Positions 31,408 to 40,326 of a stretch of 54,064 bases of DNA are shown here, piece by piece (positions within the stretch are counted from its first letter, which is position 1; each line of letters opens with the position of its first letter). The position numbers and the translations under genes were made by a program. The DNA lies in NCBI GenBank assembly GCA_903913865.1, contig CAIWMU010000096.1:1-54064 (forward strand), in the 5' to 3' direction. Below the pieces are notes generated by a model. It was given only the letters and a program-made list of their open reading frames with translations. It ran no database searches and had not been told where the DNA came from. The stretch comes from an uncultured Verrucomicrobia subdivision 3 bacterium. GTDB taxonomy: Bacteria; Verrucomicrobiota; Verrucomicrobiia; Limisphaerales; UBA8199.

Positions 31408-34239
31408 GTGAAAAACCTAAGGTATTGGATAGGTTATTTAGGATTAATGCTGTTAATTGGTGTGGGTTACGGATTATGGCAAAAGTCCGCCTTTCAAACA
31501 TCCACCAAGGGATCTGGCAGAATCGCCTTCTATCAGGATTCCATGCACCCGTGGGTGAAGTCCGACAGACCCGGTAAGTGCACAATTTGTGCGATGGATC
31601 TCACGCCGATCAATGAAGGAAACAAGGGCTTCACATCTGATGGAAAGGTCCTGATCCTCAGTTCCAACAATGTTCGTGTTCTAAACGTTCAAACGGAGGA
31701 GGTCAAACGAGCGGCATTAACGCACGTCCTTCAGGTGGCCGGCACACTCGAAGGCAACGAGTCTCGAAAAACATACATCGCCTCACCCACACCTGGTCGG
31801 ATTCAGTCGCTAGCCGTGGAGTTTGCCGGCGTTGAAGTCGAGAAGGGGCAGTCTTTGATCACCCTATACAGTCCTGAATTGGTTCAAAAACGTGCCTACC
31901 TCTTCTCATTGCGGGGTGATCAATCTACCCTCGGGAATGGACTGATGCGCGCAACTGCAAATTCCGATCCCTATTCAGGTGATTTGTTAGCCCCACAATC
32001 GGGCGTCGTCACCGAGCGCAGCGTGTATGTTGGTCAATACATTGATCAGGGGCAGCGCCTCTTGACGATTGTGGATGCTTCCGTGCTTTGGTTCCGGTTT
32101 GATGTTTATGAACGGGATCTGGCCTGGTTGAGGACTGGCCAGAAATTGGAGGTAACAACAGCCGCGGTTCCCGGAAAAAAATTCCCAGCCATCATTTCCT
32201 TCATAGAGCCGATGCTGAACGAGGCGACGCGAACAGTGAAGGTTCGCGCTGACATCGACAACCCGATGGTAAGCGCCAATGGAGATCGACAACGCGAGTT
32301 GAGGTTCGGCATGTATGCGGATGGAAGGCTCAAGGCTGAAATTCCCAGCATCATCTCGGTTCCCCGCTCGGCGATTCTCTTCCCGGGGGCCACTGCCTAC
32401 ACGTATGTGGAGAAGGGCGGGGGTGCCTATGAGAGGCGCATTGTCAAAGTCGGGCGCCAGGGAGGGGACCGATGGGAGATTCTGGCGGGTTTATCCGATG
32501 GGGATCGTGTTGTCGTTTCCGGGAACGTTCTTCTCGACGCCCAGGCGCAATTCAGTCGAGGTTCTGATGGAACTGCTGATGATGATCCGGATTCCTCACT
32601 GGCAGCCCCTGTGGAAACGCCCGGGATGGATGCCCCCGCAGCCGAAATTCCTCTAACTGCAACTGCCCGGGAGGCCCTTGTTGCTTTCGTTGCGGCTGCT
32701 GACGGTGTCAGTGGAGCCCTTGCTTCGGACGACCTTGACCAACTCCAGAAGGCCGTGCATCGTTTGTCTGGCGCAACCACTGACTTAGCCAAAGAAATTG
32801 GGGAGGATCATCCTTGGCATACCCTGGTTGCCCCTCTGATCAAGGTGAGTTTCTGGCCTGTTCCTAAGACCCTTGGAGACGCTCGCAAGAGCTTCCTTCC
32901 TTTCAGCACCAAGGCCGTTGCCTTGATACAGGAACTGAGGGGATCCGGGGATGCTTTTTCATCGCTTAAGGTTTACCATTGCCCTATGGCTCCCAAACCC
33001 GGCCTTTGGTTACAGGCTAGAGGACCATTGAGAAACCCATATTACGGTGCTCAGATGTTGAGCTGTGGAACAGAGGTTCCAAGAGCAAATGCCGAACATT
33101 CCTCAACGGTGAAGGAAATTTCCGCCGCTCACCATAACCCTGCAAAGAGCATTGCTGAAGTGCCACGAGAAATTCTCCAGATCAAAGGGGAATCGGAACA
33201 GGCGATGGAGCCTGCCGCCAAACCTGCTCCCACCGCATCTCCAAAGATTGATTCTGGTAAGAGCAGACCGCCGCCCTCGTCCGGAAATCGGGATCCATCT
33301 CTTCTCAAGAATCCTTTGGAAGATGCGAAAGTGTCTTCTACTGCCCATGGTGAAATGCGTTATGATGCGGATGTCCCTGTGGGGGTGGGGACCAATGGCC
33401 ACTCACCTTCCCGCCAGCCAAAGGACACCAGACTGAACACGAAAGTTCAAGGACAGGCCGCTTATGGATTCATGGCTTATAGAGACGAGCTTCAAAGGAA
33501 ACGTTGGGACGCTATCGCCGAAGCATCGCTCATTGAGGCTACGAACGGGACCGGGCAAAAAGTTGTTGCCCCACCAGTAGTCAGGGCCGGTAATTCCGAT
33601 TCTGTTCTGGGGGTTCCACAGCCAAAAGATGGAGCCGTTGTTTATCCCGGGTTGACGGTTACCCGGGAAGTTGATGAGTTAAGGCAGCCGTTCTTCGCTG
33701 AACTACGGGGACGTAACACAAATGATGTGGTGAAGCCGACCCTCACGAACGATGGATCAGCCCTTACTGCGGATTTGAGTCGTTTTGCCTCTGGAAGGGG
33801 ATTAAACATCCCACCGAGTTTGCCAGCATTGGCCACCTTCCTGACCAATGCATCTCTGGTGAGCTTCAGCCTCGCAAGCGATGATTTGGGTGCTTTTAAG
33901 AAGTGGGTGGTAAAGCTCGCCGCTGATGTGCCCCCGTTGCAGAAGGAGCTGGATGGCGCAGCGCCATGGGAGTCCGCAAGACTGAGGATCGAAAGCTTCG
34001 TCAACGGCCCTGCAGATGACAGCCTTGTGGATGCCCGGCAACGGTTTGTTCCATTCAGTATGGCCGTTTCGGAGATGACCAGACACTACCGAAAGGCAAA
34101 TCCAGGGTTTGCCGGCATGATGGTATATCATTGCCCCAAGGCACCATCGCCAGGGATGTGGGTTCAGATCAGTGGACCTTTGCGCAACCCTTTCTACGGT
34201 TCGAAAATGCCCACCTGCGGGGAGCCTGTCCTGGAATGA
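31408..34239 (+). CDS. cusB: CusB-like RND adaptor with two DUF3347-like metal-binding domains
   Basis: A GTG start with AAGGA about 9 bases upstream gives 943 residues, about twice a normal CusB. After an N-terminal helix comes a heavy-metal-binding domain (FYQDSMHPWV, PGKCTICAMDLTP). The adaptor core (about 90-390) has lipoyl and beta-barrel parts: SPTPGRIQSLAVEFAGVEVE, LLAPQSGVVTERSVYVGQY and YPLWFRF-type strands. A DUF3347-like domain covers about 418-560, ending VYHCPMAPKPGLWLQ and NPYYGAQMLSCG, with C525. A 230-residue linker rich in Pro, Ser and His follows. A second copy (about 800-943) ends VYHCPKAPSPGMWVQ and NPFYGSKMPTCG, with C909. CusB passes Cu(I)/Ag(I) to CusA. The duplication is unusual. 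The first 100 bases are visibly AT-richer than neighbouring genes. Confidence 0.9.
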   Translation: MKNLRYWIGYLGLMLLIGVGYGLWQKSAFQTSTKGSGRIAFYQDSMHPWVKSDRPGKCTICAMDLTPINEGNKGFTSDGKVLILSSNNVRVLNVQTEEVKRAALTHVLQVAGTLEGNESRKTYIASPTPGRIQSLAVEFAGVEVEKGQSLITLYSPELVQKRAYLFSLRGDQSTLGNGLMRATANSDPYSGDLLAPQSGVVTERSVYVGQYIDQGQRLLTIVDASVLWFRFDVYERDLAWLRTGQKLEVTTAAVPGKKFPAIISFIEPMLNEATRTVKVRADIDNPMVSANGDRQRELRFGMYADGRLKAEIPSIISVPRSAILFPGATAYTYVEKGGGAYERRIVKVGRQGGDRWEILAGLSDGDRVVVSGNVLLDAQAQFSRGSDGTADDDPDSSLAAPVETPGMDAPAAEIPLTATAREALVAFVAAADGVSGALASDDLDQLQKAVHRLSGATTDLAKEIGEDHPWHTLVAPLIKVSFWPVPKTLGDARKSFLPFSTKAVALIQELRGSGDAFSSLKVYHCPMAPKPGLWLQARGPLRNPYYGAQMLSCGTEVPRANAEHSSTVKEISAAHHNPAKSIAEVPREILQIKGESEQAMEPAAKPAPTASPKIDSGKSRPPPSSGNRDPSLLKNPLEDAKVSSTAHGEMRYDADVPVGVGTNGHSPSRQPKDTRLNTKVQGQAAYGFMAYRDELQRKRWDAIAEASLIEATNGTGQKVVAPPVVRAGNSDSVLGVPQPKDGAVVYPGLTVTREVDELRQPFFAELRGRNTNDVVKPTLTNDGSALTADLSRFASGRGLNIPPSLPALATFLTNASLVSFSLASDDLGAFKKWVVKLAADVPPLQKELDGAAPWESARLRIESFVNGPADDSLVDARQRFVPFSMAVSEMTRHYRKANPGFAGMMVYHCPKAPSPGMWVQISGPLRNPFYGSKMPTCGEPVLE

Positions 34240-34261
34240 GACCCCAAGTTGGAGGCGAACC

Positions 34262-37200
34262 TTGATAAACCGGCTTATCGAATGGTCGTTGAGAAACCGC
34301 TTTCTGGTGATTTGCGGCGTTCTCGCCTTGATCATTCTGGGAACTCGCTCACTTTATGTTACTCCCATTGATGCGATTCCGGACCTAAGCGAAAATCAGG
34401 TCATTGTTTTTGCTGACTGGCCCGGGCGCAGCCCTCAGGAGGTTGAGGATCAACTGACCTATCCGCTCTCCGTCAACCTCCAAGGGTTGAGCGGGGTAAA
34501 AACGGTTCGAGCCTCCTCGATGTTCGGCTTCACCTTCATCACTGTTATTTTTGAGGAGAACGTCGATAACTACTTTGCACGAACCCGGGTTTTGGAGCGC
34601 CTCAATTTTCTCGGCGATGTGATTCCCCCCGGGGTGATCCCCAAGCTTGGCCCGGATGCCAGTGGTTTGGGGTGGGTATATCAATATTATTTGTCGGTTG
34701 ACCCTGTTCAGGCCCCAAAAGGTGGCTACGATCTTTCCCAGTTGCGGTCGCTTCAGGATTGGTTCGTGCGCTACCAATTGAATGCATTACCCGGGGTGGC
34801 GGAAGTTGGGAGCATAGGAGGCTTTGTCAGGCAATATCAGATCGAAATCTCTCCGACACGAATGCGAAGCAGGCAGATCTCCCTTCAGGATGTGCTTGAG
34901 GCCGTTTCCGAGAGCAATTTGAATGTCGGCGGAAAGGTCATTGAAGAGAGTGGGATGGAGTTTGTTTTGCGCGGTCTGGGGCTCATTGGGTCAATCAAGG
35001 ATCTGGAAGACATCGTGCTGAAGGAGGTTAACGGTGTGCCCGTCTATCTGCGAGATATTGGCACCATCCAGCTGGGTGGTGATTTTCGACGGGGTGCGCT
35101 CGATGTTAATGGGCAGGAGGTGGTCGGCGGAGTCGTCGTGATGCGCAACGGCGAAAACGGATTGGCCATGATCCATCGCGTCAAAGAGAAGATCGCGCAA
35201 ATCAACCAGAAGAGCCTTCCACAGGGTGTCACCATCAAGCCCTTTTACGATCGCAGCACGCTCATCGAACGCTCAATCGCCACTCTTAAGAAGGCGCTTT
35301 GCGAGGAAGTTTTTCTGGTGATTCTTGCCCATATCATTTTTCTCTGGCATTTCCGCAGCATCCTGATCGTCACAATCCCCTTGCCGGTTTCGATCTTGAT
35401 TTCGTTCATCATGATGAATTACTTCGGCATCACTTCAAACATCATGTCGCTCAGCGGGATCGCGATAGCGATAGGAGTTTTGGTCGATGCCGGTATCGTT
35501 ATGACCGAAAACGTCATTCGCCACTGCGAGAGGCGTGAACTGGAGAAGGGGACGGCTCTCAACCCTCAAGCATCGTGTGCTGCTGATGGACCTGTGCCCG
35601 TTCGACTCACGGCTCAGGAAACATGGGTGGCCACGCGGGAAGCCGCCCAGCAGGTGGGGAGACCTATTTTCTTCGCCATGCTGATCATCATTCTCGCCTT
35701 TGTGCCTATCTTTACCCTGACCGGAGAGGAGGGAAAGCTCTTCCGCCCACTGGCCTTCACAAAGACATTCGCAATGATCGGGGCGACGCTTCTTTCAGTC
35801 ACCCTTGTTCCAGCTCTTTGCACCTTCCTGGTCCGTGGACCTTTCCGAAAGGAGGAGGATAACTGGACCATGAAGCGGTTGCTGGGAATTTACGCTCCTG
35901 CTCTTGACTGGGCTCTGCTGAATCGTCGATTGGTTATTGGGGTTGCAGGCAGTCTGTTGGCTCTTGCCCTTGTTTTGGCACTGGGGCTGCCCCGACCCAT
36001 CGCCCGGAGGTTGGCGGACATCCCGGGGATCGGAAGAATGGCTCAGGGTCTAGGGAGCGAATTCATGCCCACTCTGAATGAGGGCAGCCTTCTGTTCATG
36101 CCCGTGCTTCTCCCCAGCACATCACTGACCGAGATCAAGAAACTGATCTCATGGCAGGATGCGGTCATGGCGCAGATACCGGAAGTAAAATCAGCAGCTG
36201 GCAAATTGAGACGGTCAGAGACCGGCACAGATCCAGCTCCTGTCGAGATGATAGAGACCACGATCGAGCTCAACCCGGAGTCGGAGTGGCGCCCCGGGAT
36301 GACGCAGGAGAAGCTGATCGCCGAATTGACAGAGAAGTTAAGCCAAGTTCCCGGATATGTGCCTGGATTCCTCCATCCAATTGAGGGGCGTATTCTGATG
36401 TTGAGCACGGGGATCCGGGCACAGGTGGGCGTAAAAATTCTAGGGGACAACCTTGATGCACTTCAGAAAAAAGCTTTTGAAGTGGAAAAGGTCATCAAGG
36501 AGATCCCTGGCGCCGCAGGTGTGACCCCTTCTAGGCAGCAGGGCAAGCCGTATATCAACATACAAGTCGACCGTGTCGCGATGGCACGATACGGGCTCCG
36601 GGCCAAAGCCGTTCTGGATGTGGTGGAGGCGGGCTTGGGCGGAAAAAACGTTACGACAGCCATTGAGGGGCGTCAGAGGTTTCCGATTCAGGTACGCTTT
36701 CAGGGGGACGACCGGGATGAAATCGAACGTCTTGGGGATGTGCTTGTGTTCACACCTTCGGGGAAGGCCATTCCTCTGGGACAGGTAGCGAAAATCCAGC
36801 GGGTGGGCGGTCCCAGTGAGATTGCAAGCGAGAATGGTCGCCTGCGCGTCTACGTGCAGGCAAATGTTCAAGGTCGGGATCTCGGTAGTTTCGTAAAGGA
36901 GGCCCGGGAGCGCATAGATCGCGATATTGTGCTCGGGGAGGGAATGACCATCGAATGGAGCGGACAGTATGAGAACCAGCTTCGCGCCCAGCGCCGCCTC
37001 CAGATCATCGTTCCTGCGGTTCTGGGTATCATTTTTCTGTTGCTTTACGTCGTCTATCGCTCGGCAACAGAGGCTGCCCACGTCATTCTTGCGGTTCCTT
37101 TTGCCCTCACTGGAGGCGTTTTTCTCCAGTGGATGCTGGGCTACAACTTCAGCGTGGCGGTCTGGGTTGGCTACATTGCGTTGTTTGGAACGGCCATCGA

Positions 37201-37570
37201 GACAGGAATAGTGATGGTGGTTTATCTGGAGGAGGCCCTTGCAAAGAAGAAAGCCCAACGAGGGGAGTTGTTTAATCACGATGACCTCCTTGAGGCGGTC
37301 AAGGAAGGCGCGAAACTTCGGCTCCGCCCAAAAGTAATGACTGTCTCCACGACGGTGGCTGGGTTGATTCCCATCATGTGGAGCACCACAACCGGTTCCG
37401 AAGTGATGCGTCCTCTTGCGGCCCCGGTTATTGGGGGCATGATCAGCAGCCTGATACATATTCTCATCGTCACCCCGGTTCTTTTTGCCTGGCTGCGCGA
37501 GCGGGAGATGAAGCGGATCAAGCCGGAAACTGGTTCCGGGGGCCTTTTTCCGGTTTCTCAGGCAGATTAA
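34262..37570 (+). CDS. cusA: CusA-type heavy-metal RND efflux pump
   Basis: The start is TTG at 34262, placed 8 bases after GGAGG; the longer frame would overlap cusB. The 1102 residues begin INRLIEWSLRNRFLVI, the standard HME-RND N-terminus. YVTPIDAIPDLSENQVIVF, the TM4 segment GIAIAIGVLVDAGIVMTENV (with the proton-relay aspartate) and EFMPTLNEGSLLFMP are family signatures. GIRAQVGVKILG is typical of the Cu/Ag branch. The pump moves Cu(I) or Ag(I) from periplasm or cytoplasm to the outside with adaptor and outer-membrane channel. No CusC/TolC gene follows, so a channel encoded elsewhere is presumed. A 396-residue antisense frame here is a shadow. Confidence 0.95.
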   Translation: MINRLIEWSLRNRFLVICGVLALIILGTRSLYVTPIDAIPDLSENQVIVFADWPGRSPQEVEDQLTYPLSVNLQGLSGVKTVRASSMFGFTFITVIFEENVDNYFARTRVLERLNFLGDVIPPGVIPKLGPDASGLGWVYQYYLSVDPVQAPKGGYDLSQLRSLQDWFVRYQLNALPGVAEVGSIGGFVRQYQIEISPTRMRSRQISLQDVLEAVSESNLNVGGKVIEESGMEFVLRGLGLIGSIKDLEDIVLKEVNGVPVYLRDIGTIQLGGDFRRGALDVNGQEVVGGVVVMRNGENGLAMIHRVKEKIAQINQKSLPQGVTIKPFYDRSTLIERSIATLKKALCEEVFLVILAHIIFLWHFRSILIVTIPLPVSILISFIMMNYFGITSNIMSLSGIAIAIGVLVDAGIVMTENVIRHCERRELEKGTALNPQASCAADGPVPVRLTAQETWVATREAAQQVGRPIFFAMLIIILAFVPIFTLTGEEGKLFRPLAFTKTFAMIGATLLSVTLVPALCTFLVRGPFRKEEDNWTMKRLLGIYAPALDWALLNRRLVIGVAGSLLALALVLALGLPRPIARRLADIPGIGRMAQGLGSEFMPTLNEGSLLFMPVLLPSTSLTEIKKLISWQDAVMAQIPEVKSAAGKLRRSETGTDPAPVEMIETTIELNPESEWRPGMTQEKLIAELTEKLSQVPGYVPGFLHPIEGRILMLSTGIRAQVGVKILGDNLDALQKKAFEVEKVIKEIPGAAGVTPSRQQGKPYINIQVDRVAMARYGLRAKAVLDVVEAGLGGKNVTTAIEGRQRFPIQVRFQGDDRDEIERLGDVLVFTPSGKAIPLGQVAKIQRVGGPSEIASENGRLRVYVQANVQGRDLGSFVKEARERIDRDIVLGEGMTIEWSGQYENQLRAQRRLQIIVPAVLGIIFLLLYVVYRSATEAAHVILAVPFALTGGVFLQWMLGYNFSVAVWVGYIALFGTAIETGIVMVVYLEEALAKKKAQRGELFNHDDLLEAVKEGAKLRLRPKVMTVSTTVAGLIPIMWSTTTGSEVMRPLAAPVIGGMISSLIHILIVTPVLFAWLREREMKRIKPETGSGGLFPVSQAD

Positions 37571-37589
37571 GAGGCACAAAATGACCGCA

Positions 37590-37707
37590 CGCAGATCAGG
37601 GAAGTGAGAATGCACCGTAGCAAGGGACACCTAGACGGAGTCTGGCGTCAGAACTCGTCGATCTGCGCCCCCCGCAATTTACCCGGATTTTGCCCCCCAG
37701 GACGAGT
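37590..37707 (+). promoter_or_regulatory. Possible structured leader of the BMP-transporter operon
   Basis: CGCAGATC at 37590-37597 pairs perfectly with GATCTGCG at 37660-37667, enclosing a smaller bulged hairpin (about 37630-37645). ACTCGTC at 37653-37659, directly next to the second strand, pairs with GACGAGT at 37701-37707, 19 bases before the start codon. The two stems cannot both form without a pseudoknot. This could be a regulatory switch, but pairings of this length can arise by chance in 150 bases. No known riboswitch consensus was recognised. Confidence 0.25.
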
Positions 37708-37726
37708 CACGATCTAAAACAAGCAT

Positions 37727-38740
37727 ATGAAAGACAACCTGAGAATATTGGCACTGAGGACATTGATCTCAGCAGCACTGCTCGTGACCGCTTTTGTGCT
37801 CGAACCCAGTTGCAGAGCCGAGTTCAAGGTGGCCTTGGTTCTCGACCGCGGGGGCAAGGACGACAAGTCGTTCAACACTTCGGCTTTTCTCGGCGCCGAT
37901 AGGGCCCGTGAAAAATTGGGAATCAGCCTCAAATACATAGAGGCGACTGATGACAACGCTTACGACAGCATTTTTCGATCGTTCGCACGGAAGGACTTTG
38001 ATTTGATGATCGGTGTCGGCTTTGCGCAGAAGGAGGCAGTTCAGAAAGTGGCGGCGCAGTTTCCAAACAAGAGCTTTGCGATTGTTGACTCCGAGGTCAA
38101 TCTGCCGAATGTAAGGTCCCTCATGTTCGAGGAACACGAGGGGGCGTATCTCGTTGGGGCGATTGCCGCGATGGCCTCAAAATCAAAGACGATAGGTATT
38201 ATCGGGGGCATGGACATCCCTCTGATTCGACGATTTGTGATGGGTTATGAGGCGGGAGCAAAAAAAGTTGACCCTGCATCAAGGGTGATCGTCAATTTTG
38301 TTGGGATCACCGGTGAGGCATGGAACAATTCCCCCAAGGCCAAGGAGTTGGCGCTTGCACAGTTTTCAGGCGGAGCAGAAGTGGTATTTGCAGCAGCAGG
38401 GGCATCGAACTTCGGGGTGTTTGATGCGGCTGAGGAACGGAGGAGATTGGCGATCGGTGTTGATTCAAACCAGAATTGGACGAAACCGGGGTTTATCCTC
38501 ACAAGCATGATCAAACGAGTGGACGAGGCGGTATATTCCACCATTCAGGAAGCCCAATCGGGAAAACTTCAGGGAGGAGTCAGGAAGTTTGGGCTTTCCA
38601 ATCAGGGCATTGGCTATGCCGTGGATCAATATAATGACAAACTTTTTACAGCGGAGATGCGGACAAAGGTCGAGGAATTGAAGAGGGATATTCTCTCAGG
38701 AAAAATCGTGGTTCCGGACTTTTACAAGATCCGCCAATGA
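37727..38740 (+). CDS. BMP-family (PnrA/TmpC-like) nucleoside-binding protein of an ABC importer
   Basis: A signal peptide ends near residue 31 (SCRA-EF); the cysteine is not in a good lipobox, so a soluble periplasmic protein is more likely than a lipoprotein. The BMP domain shows VLDRGGKDDKSFNTSAFLG, the hallmark KsFN loop, then GVGFAQKEAVQKVA, GIIGGMDIPLIRRF and VIAIGVDSNQ-like RLAIGVDSNQNW. Family members bind purine nucleosides. The stop overlaps the ATPase start as ATGA, so translation is coupled. The 337 residues are of normal length. Confidence 0.92.
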   Translation: MKDNLRILALRTLISAALLVTAFVLEPSCRAEFKVALVLDRGGKDDKSFNTSAFLGADRAREKLGISLKYIEATDDNAYDSIFRSFARKDFDLMIGVGFAQKEAVQKVAAQFPNKSFAIVDSEVNLPNVRSLMFEEHEGAYLVGAIAAMASKSKTIGIIGGMDIPLIRRFVMGYEAGAKKVDPASRVIVNFVGITGEAWNNSPKAKELALAQFSGGAEVVFAAAGASNFGVFDAAEERRRLAIGVDSNQNWTKPGFILTSMIKRVDEAVYSTIQEAQSGKLQGGVRKFGLSNQGIGYAVDQYNDKLFTAEMRTKVEELKRDILSGKIVVPDFYKIRQ

Positions 38741-40326
38741 GCAACCTCCCCCCACTTGCTGTCGAGATGCTGGGCGTTGAGAAGCGCTTTGGATCGGTTA
38801 CAGCCAATGCGGGGGTGAGTTTGAAAGTCGCGCGGGGAACAATTCACGGCATCGTTGGGGAAAACGGCGCGGGCAAGTCGACAGCGATGCACCTGCTGTT
38901 CGGATTGCACCGACCCGATGCAGGGAAAATCTTTGTGGACGGGGTGGTGAGGAGCTGGCGTTCCCCGGAGGATGCCCTCGCGGCAGGAATTGGGATGGTT
39001 CATCAGCACTTTATGTTGGCGGGACGCCACACTGCGTTGGAAAACATCATTCTTGGAGTCGAGCCGACCCATCGGAGGGTTGATTCGGCTACGGACGGAA
39101 GAAGCAAGAAAGGATCAAGGTTCTTCTGCGCGATGTCCGGATTGGATTTTGGCCGAGCCCGCTCTGAACTGGAAGCGCTCGCCCTGGCCCGGAATCTTCC
39201 TGTTCCCTGGGATAAGCCTGTGGACGAGATGCCGGTGGGGCTTCAACAGCGAGTTGAAATACTCAAGGCCCTGTATCGCGGTGTGCGAATTCTCATCCTT
39301 GATGAACCTACGGCCGTCCTCACCCCTGCTGAGGGAGCGGGATTGCTGGCCGGTTTGCGCGAATTTGCCAGAAATGGGGGCACTGTGCTGCTGGTAACAC
39401 ACAAGCTAAAGGATGTTCTGGCCTGGACAGATCATTTGACTGTGTTCCGTGCCGGGCGTGTGGTCGCCACAATGACCACACGGGAGACGAGTATCGGCGT
39501 GGTGGCAGAAGCGATGATGGGGCGAAAAATTGCCTCGGAATCGGTCTGTTCTTCCGGCAAACCATCCTCTGAGAAACTACTCGAGATCTGCAATCTTGAC
39601 GCCGGCACTGTTGGAAAAGGGCTTCGCGACATTTCCATGGCGGTTCACGCTGGTGAAATTGTGGGAATCGCCGGGGTTGAGGGGAATGGACAATCAGAAT
39701 TGGTGGATGCGATCCTTGCTCCAATGGAATCGAGTGTCGGTCCCGGTCGGATTTTTTGGATGGGAAAGGACGCTGCCGGACTGGGTAGGGGCCAACTGCG
39801 TCTCGCCGGCATTGGCCACATTCCGGCAGACCGGATCCGTGATGGAGTGATTCTTGAGGGGTCCGTTCAGGAGAACTTTCTGCTTGGGCATCACCGCCGC
39901 CCGGCCTTTTCACGGTGGGGAATCTTGAAGGAGGCTTCCATCTCAGGTGCCACCTCGGAGGTTCTGCAACGGCACGATGTCCGAACCTCCGGCACCCTTG
40001 ATCCAAGGCGGCAGACGGTCGCCAGCCTCAGCGGCGGAAACCAGCAAAAACTGGTGTTCGGACGCGAGCTTCATCCGGATCCTAAGTTCATCGTCGCATG
40101 CCAACCGACTCGCGGGGTGGATCTCGGGGCGGCACAAAGCATCCGATCGGAGCTTGTGCGTTGCCGGGATAGGGGGGCAGGGGTGCTGCTTGTGTCATCA
40201 GATTTGGAGGAGATCCTGTCCCTTGCGGACCGGATTTTGGTGATCTGTTCAGGCCAGATAGTCGCCAGTTACTCGAGAGGTGACGTAAACGAGTCCGAGC
40301 TTGGGCTCAGGATGGGGGGCGCTTGA
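38737..40326 (+). CDS. Double ATPase of a nucleoside ABC importer (NupO/YufO-like)
   Basis: Two ABC domains lie in 529 residues. The first has Walker A GENGAGKS, VGLQQRVEILKALYRG and Walker B ILILDEPTAVLTPAE. The second has the degenerate Walker A AGVEGNGQSE, the signature LSGGNQQKLVFGREL and QPTRGVDLGA. This layout is shared by sugar (RbsA) and nucleoside importers; the BMP neighbour points to nucleosides. An insert near 115-130 (DSATDGRSKKGSR) is a family-variable loop. The stop overlaps the permease start as TTGA. Confidence 0.93.
   Translation: MSNLPPLAVEMLGVEKRFGSVTANAGVSLKVARGTIHGIVGENGAGKSTAMHLLFGLHRPDAGKIFVDGVVRSWRSPEDALAAGIGMVHQHFMLAGRHTALENIILGVEPTHRRVDSATDGRSKKGSRFFCAMSGLDFGRARSELEALALARNLPVPWDKPVDEMPVGLQQRVEILKALYRGVRILILDEPTAVLTPAEGAGLLAGLREFARNGGTVLLVTHKLKDVLAWTDHLTVFRAGRVVATMTTRETSIGVVAEAMMGRKIASESVCSSGKPSSEKLLEICNLDAGTVGKGLRDISMAVHAGEIVGIAGVEGNGQSELVDAILAPMESSVGPGRIFWMGKDAAGLGRGQLRLAGIGHIPADRIRDGVILEGSVQENFLLGHHRRPAFSRWGILKEASISGATSEVLQRHDVRTSGTLDPRRQTVASLSGGNQQKLVFGRELHPDPKFIVACQPTRGVDLGAAQSIRSELVRCRDRGAGVLLVSSDLEEILSLADRILVICSGQIVASYSRGDVNESELGLRMGGA

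Noticed and set aside
31500-31620. Loss of the first cysteine in the CusB heavy-metal domain as a defect
   Set aside because: The D-x-MHP form is a common alternative in CusB proteins, and the later CTIC cysteines are kept.
36440-37630. 396-codon minus-strand open frame opposite cusA
   Set aside because: It is antisense to a well-supported pump, has no recognisable motif and reflects high-GC codon bias.
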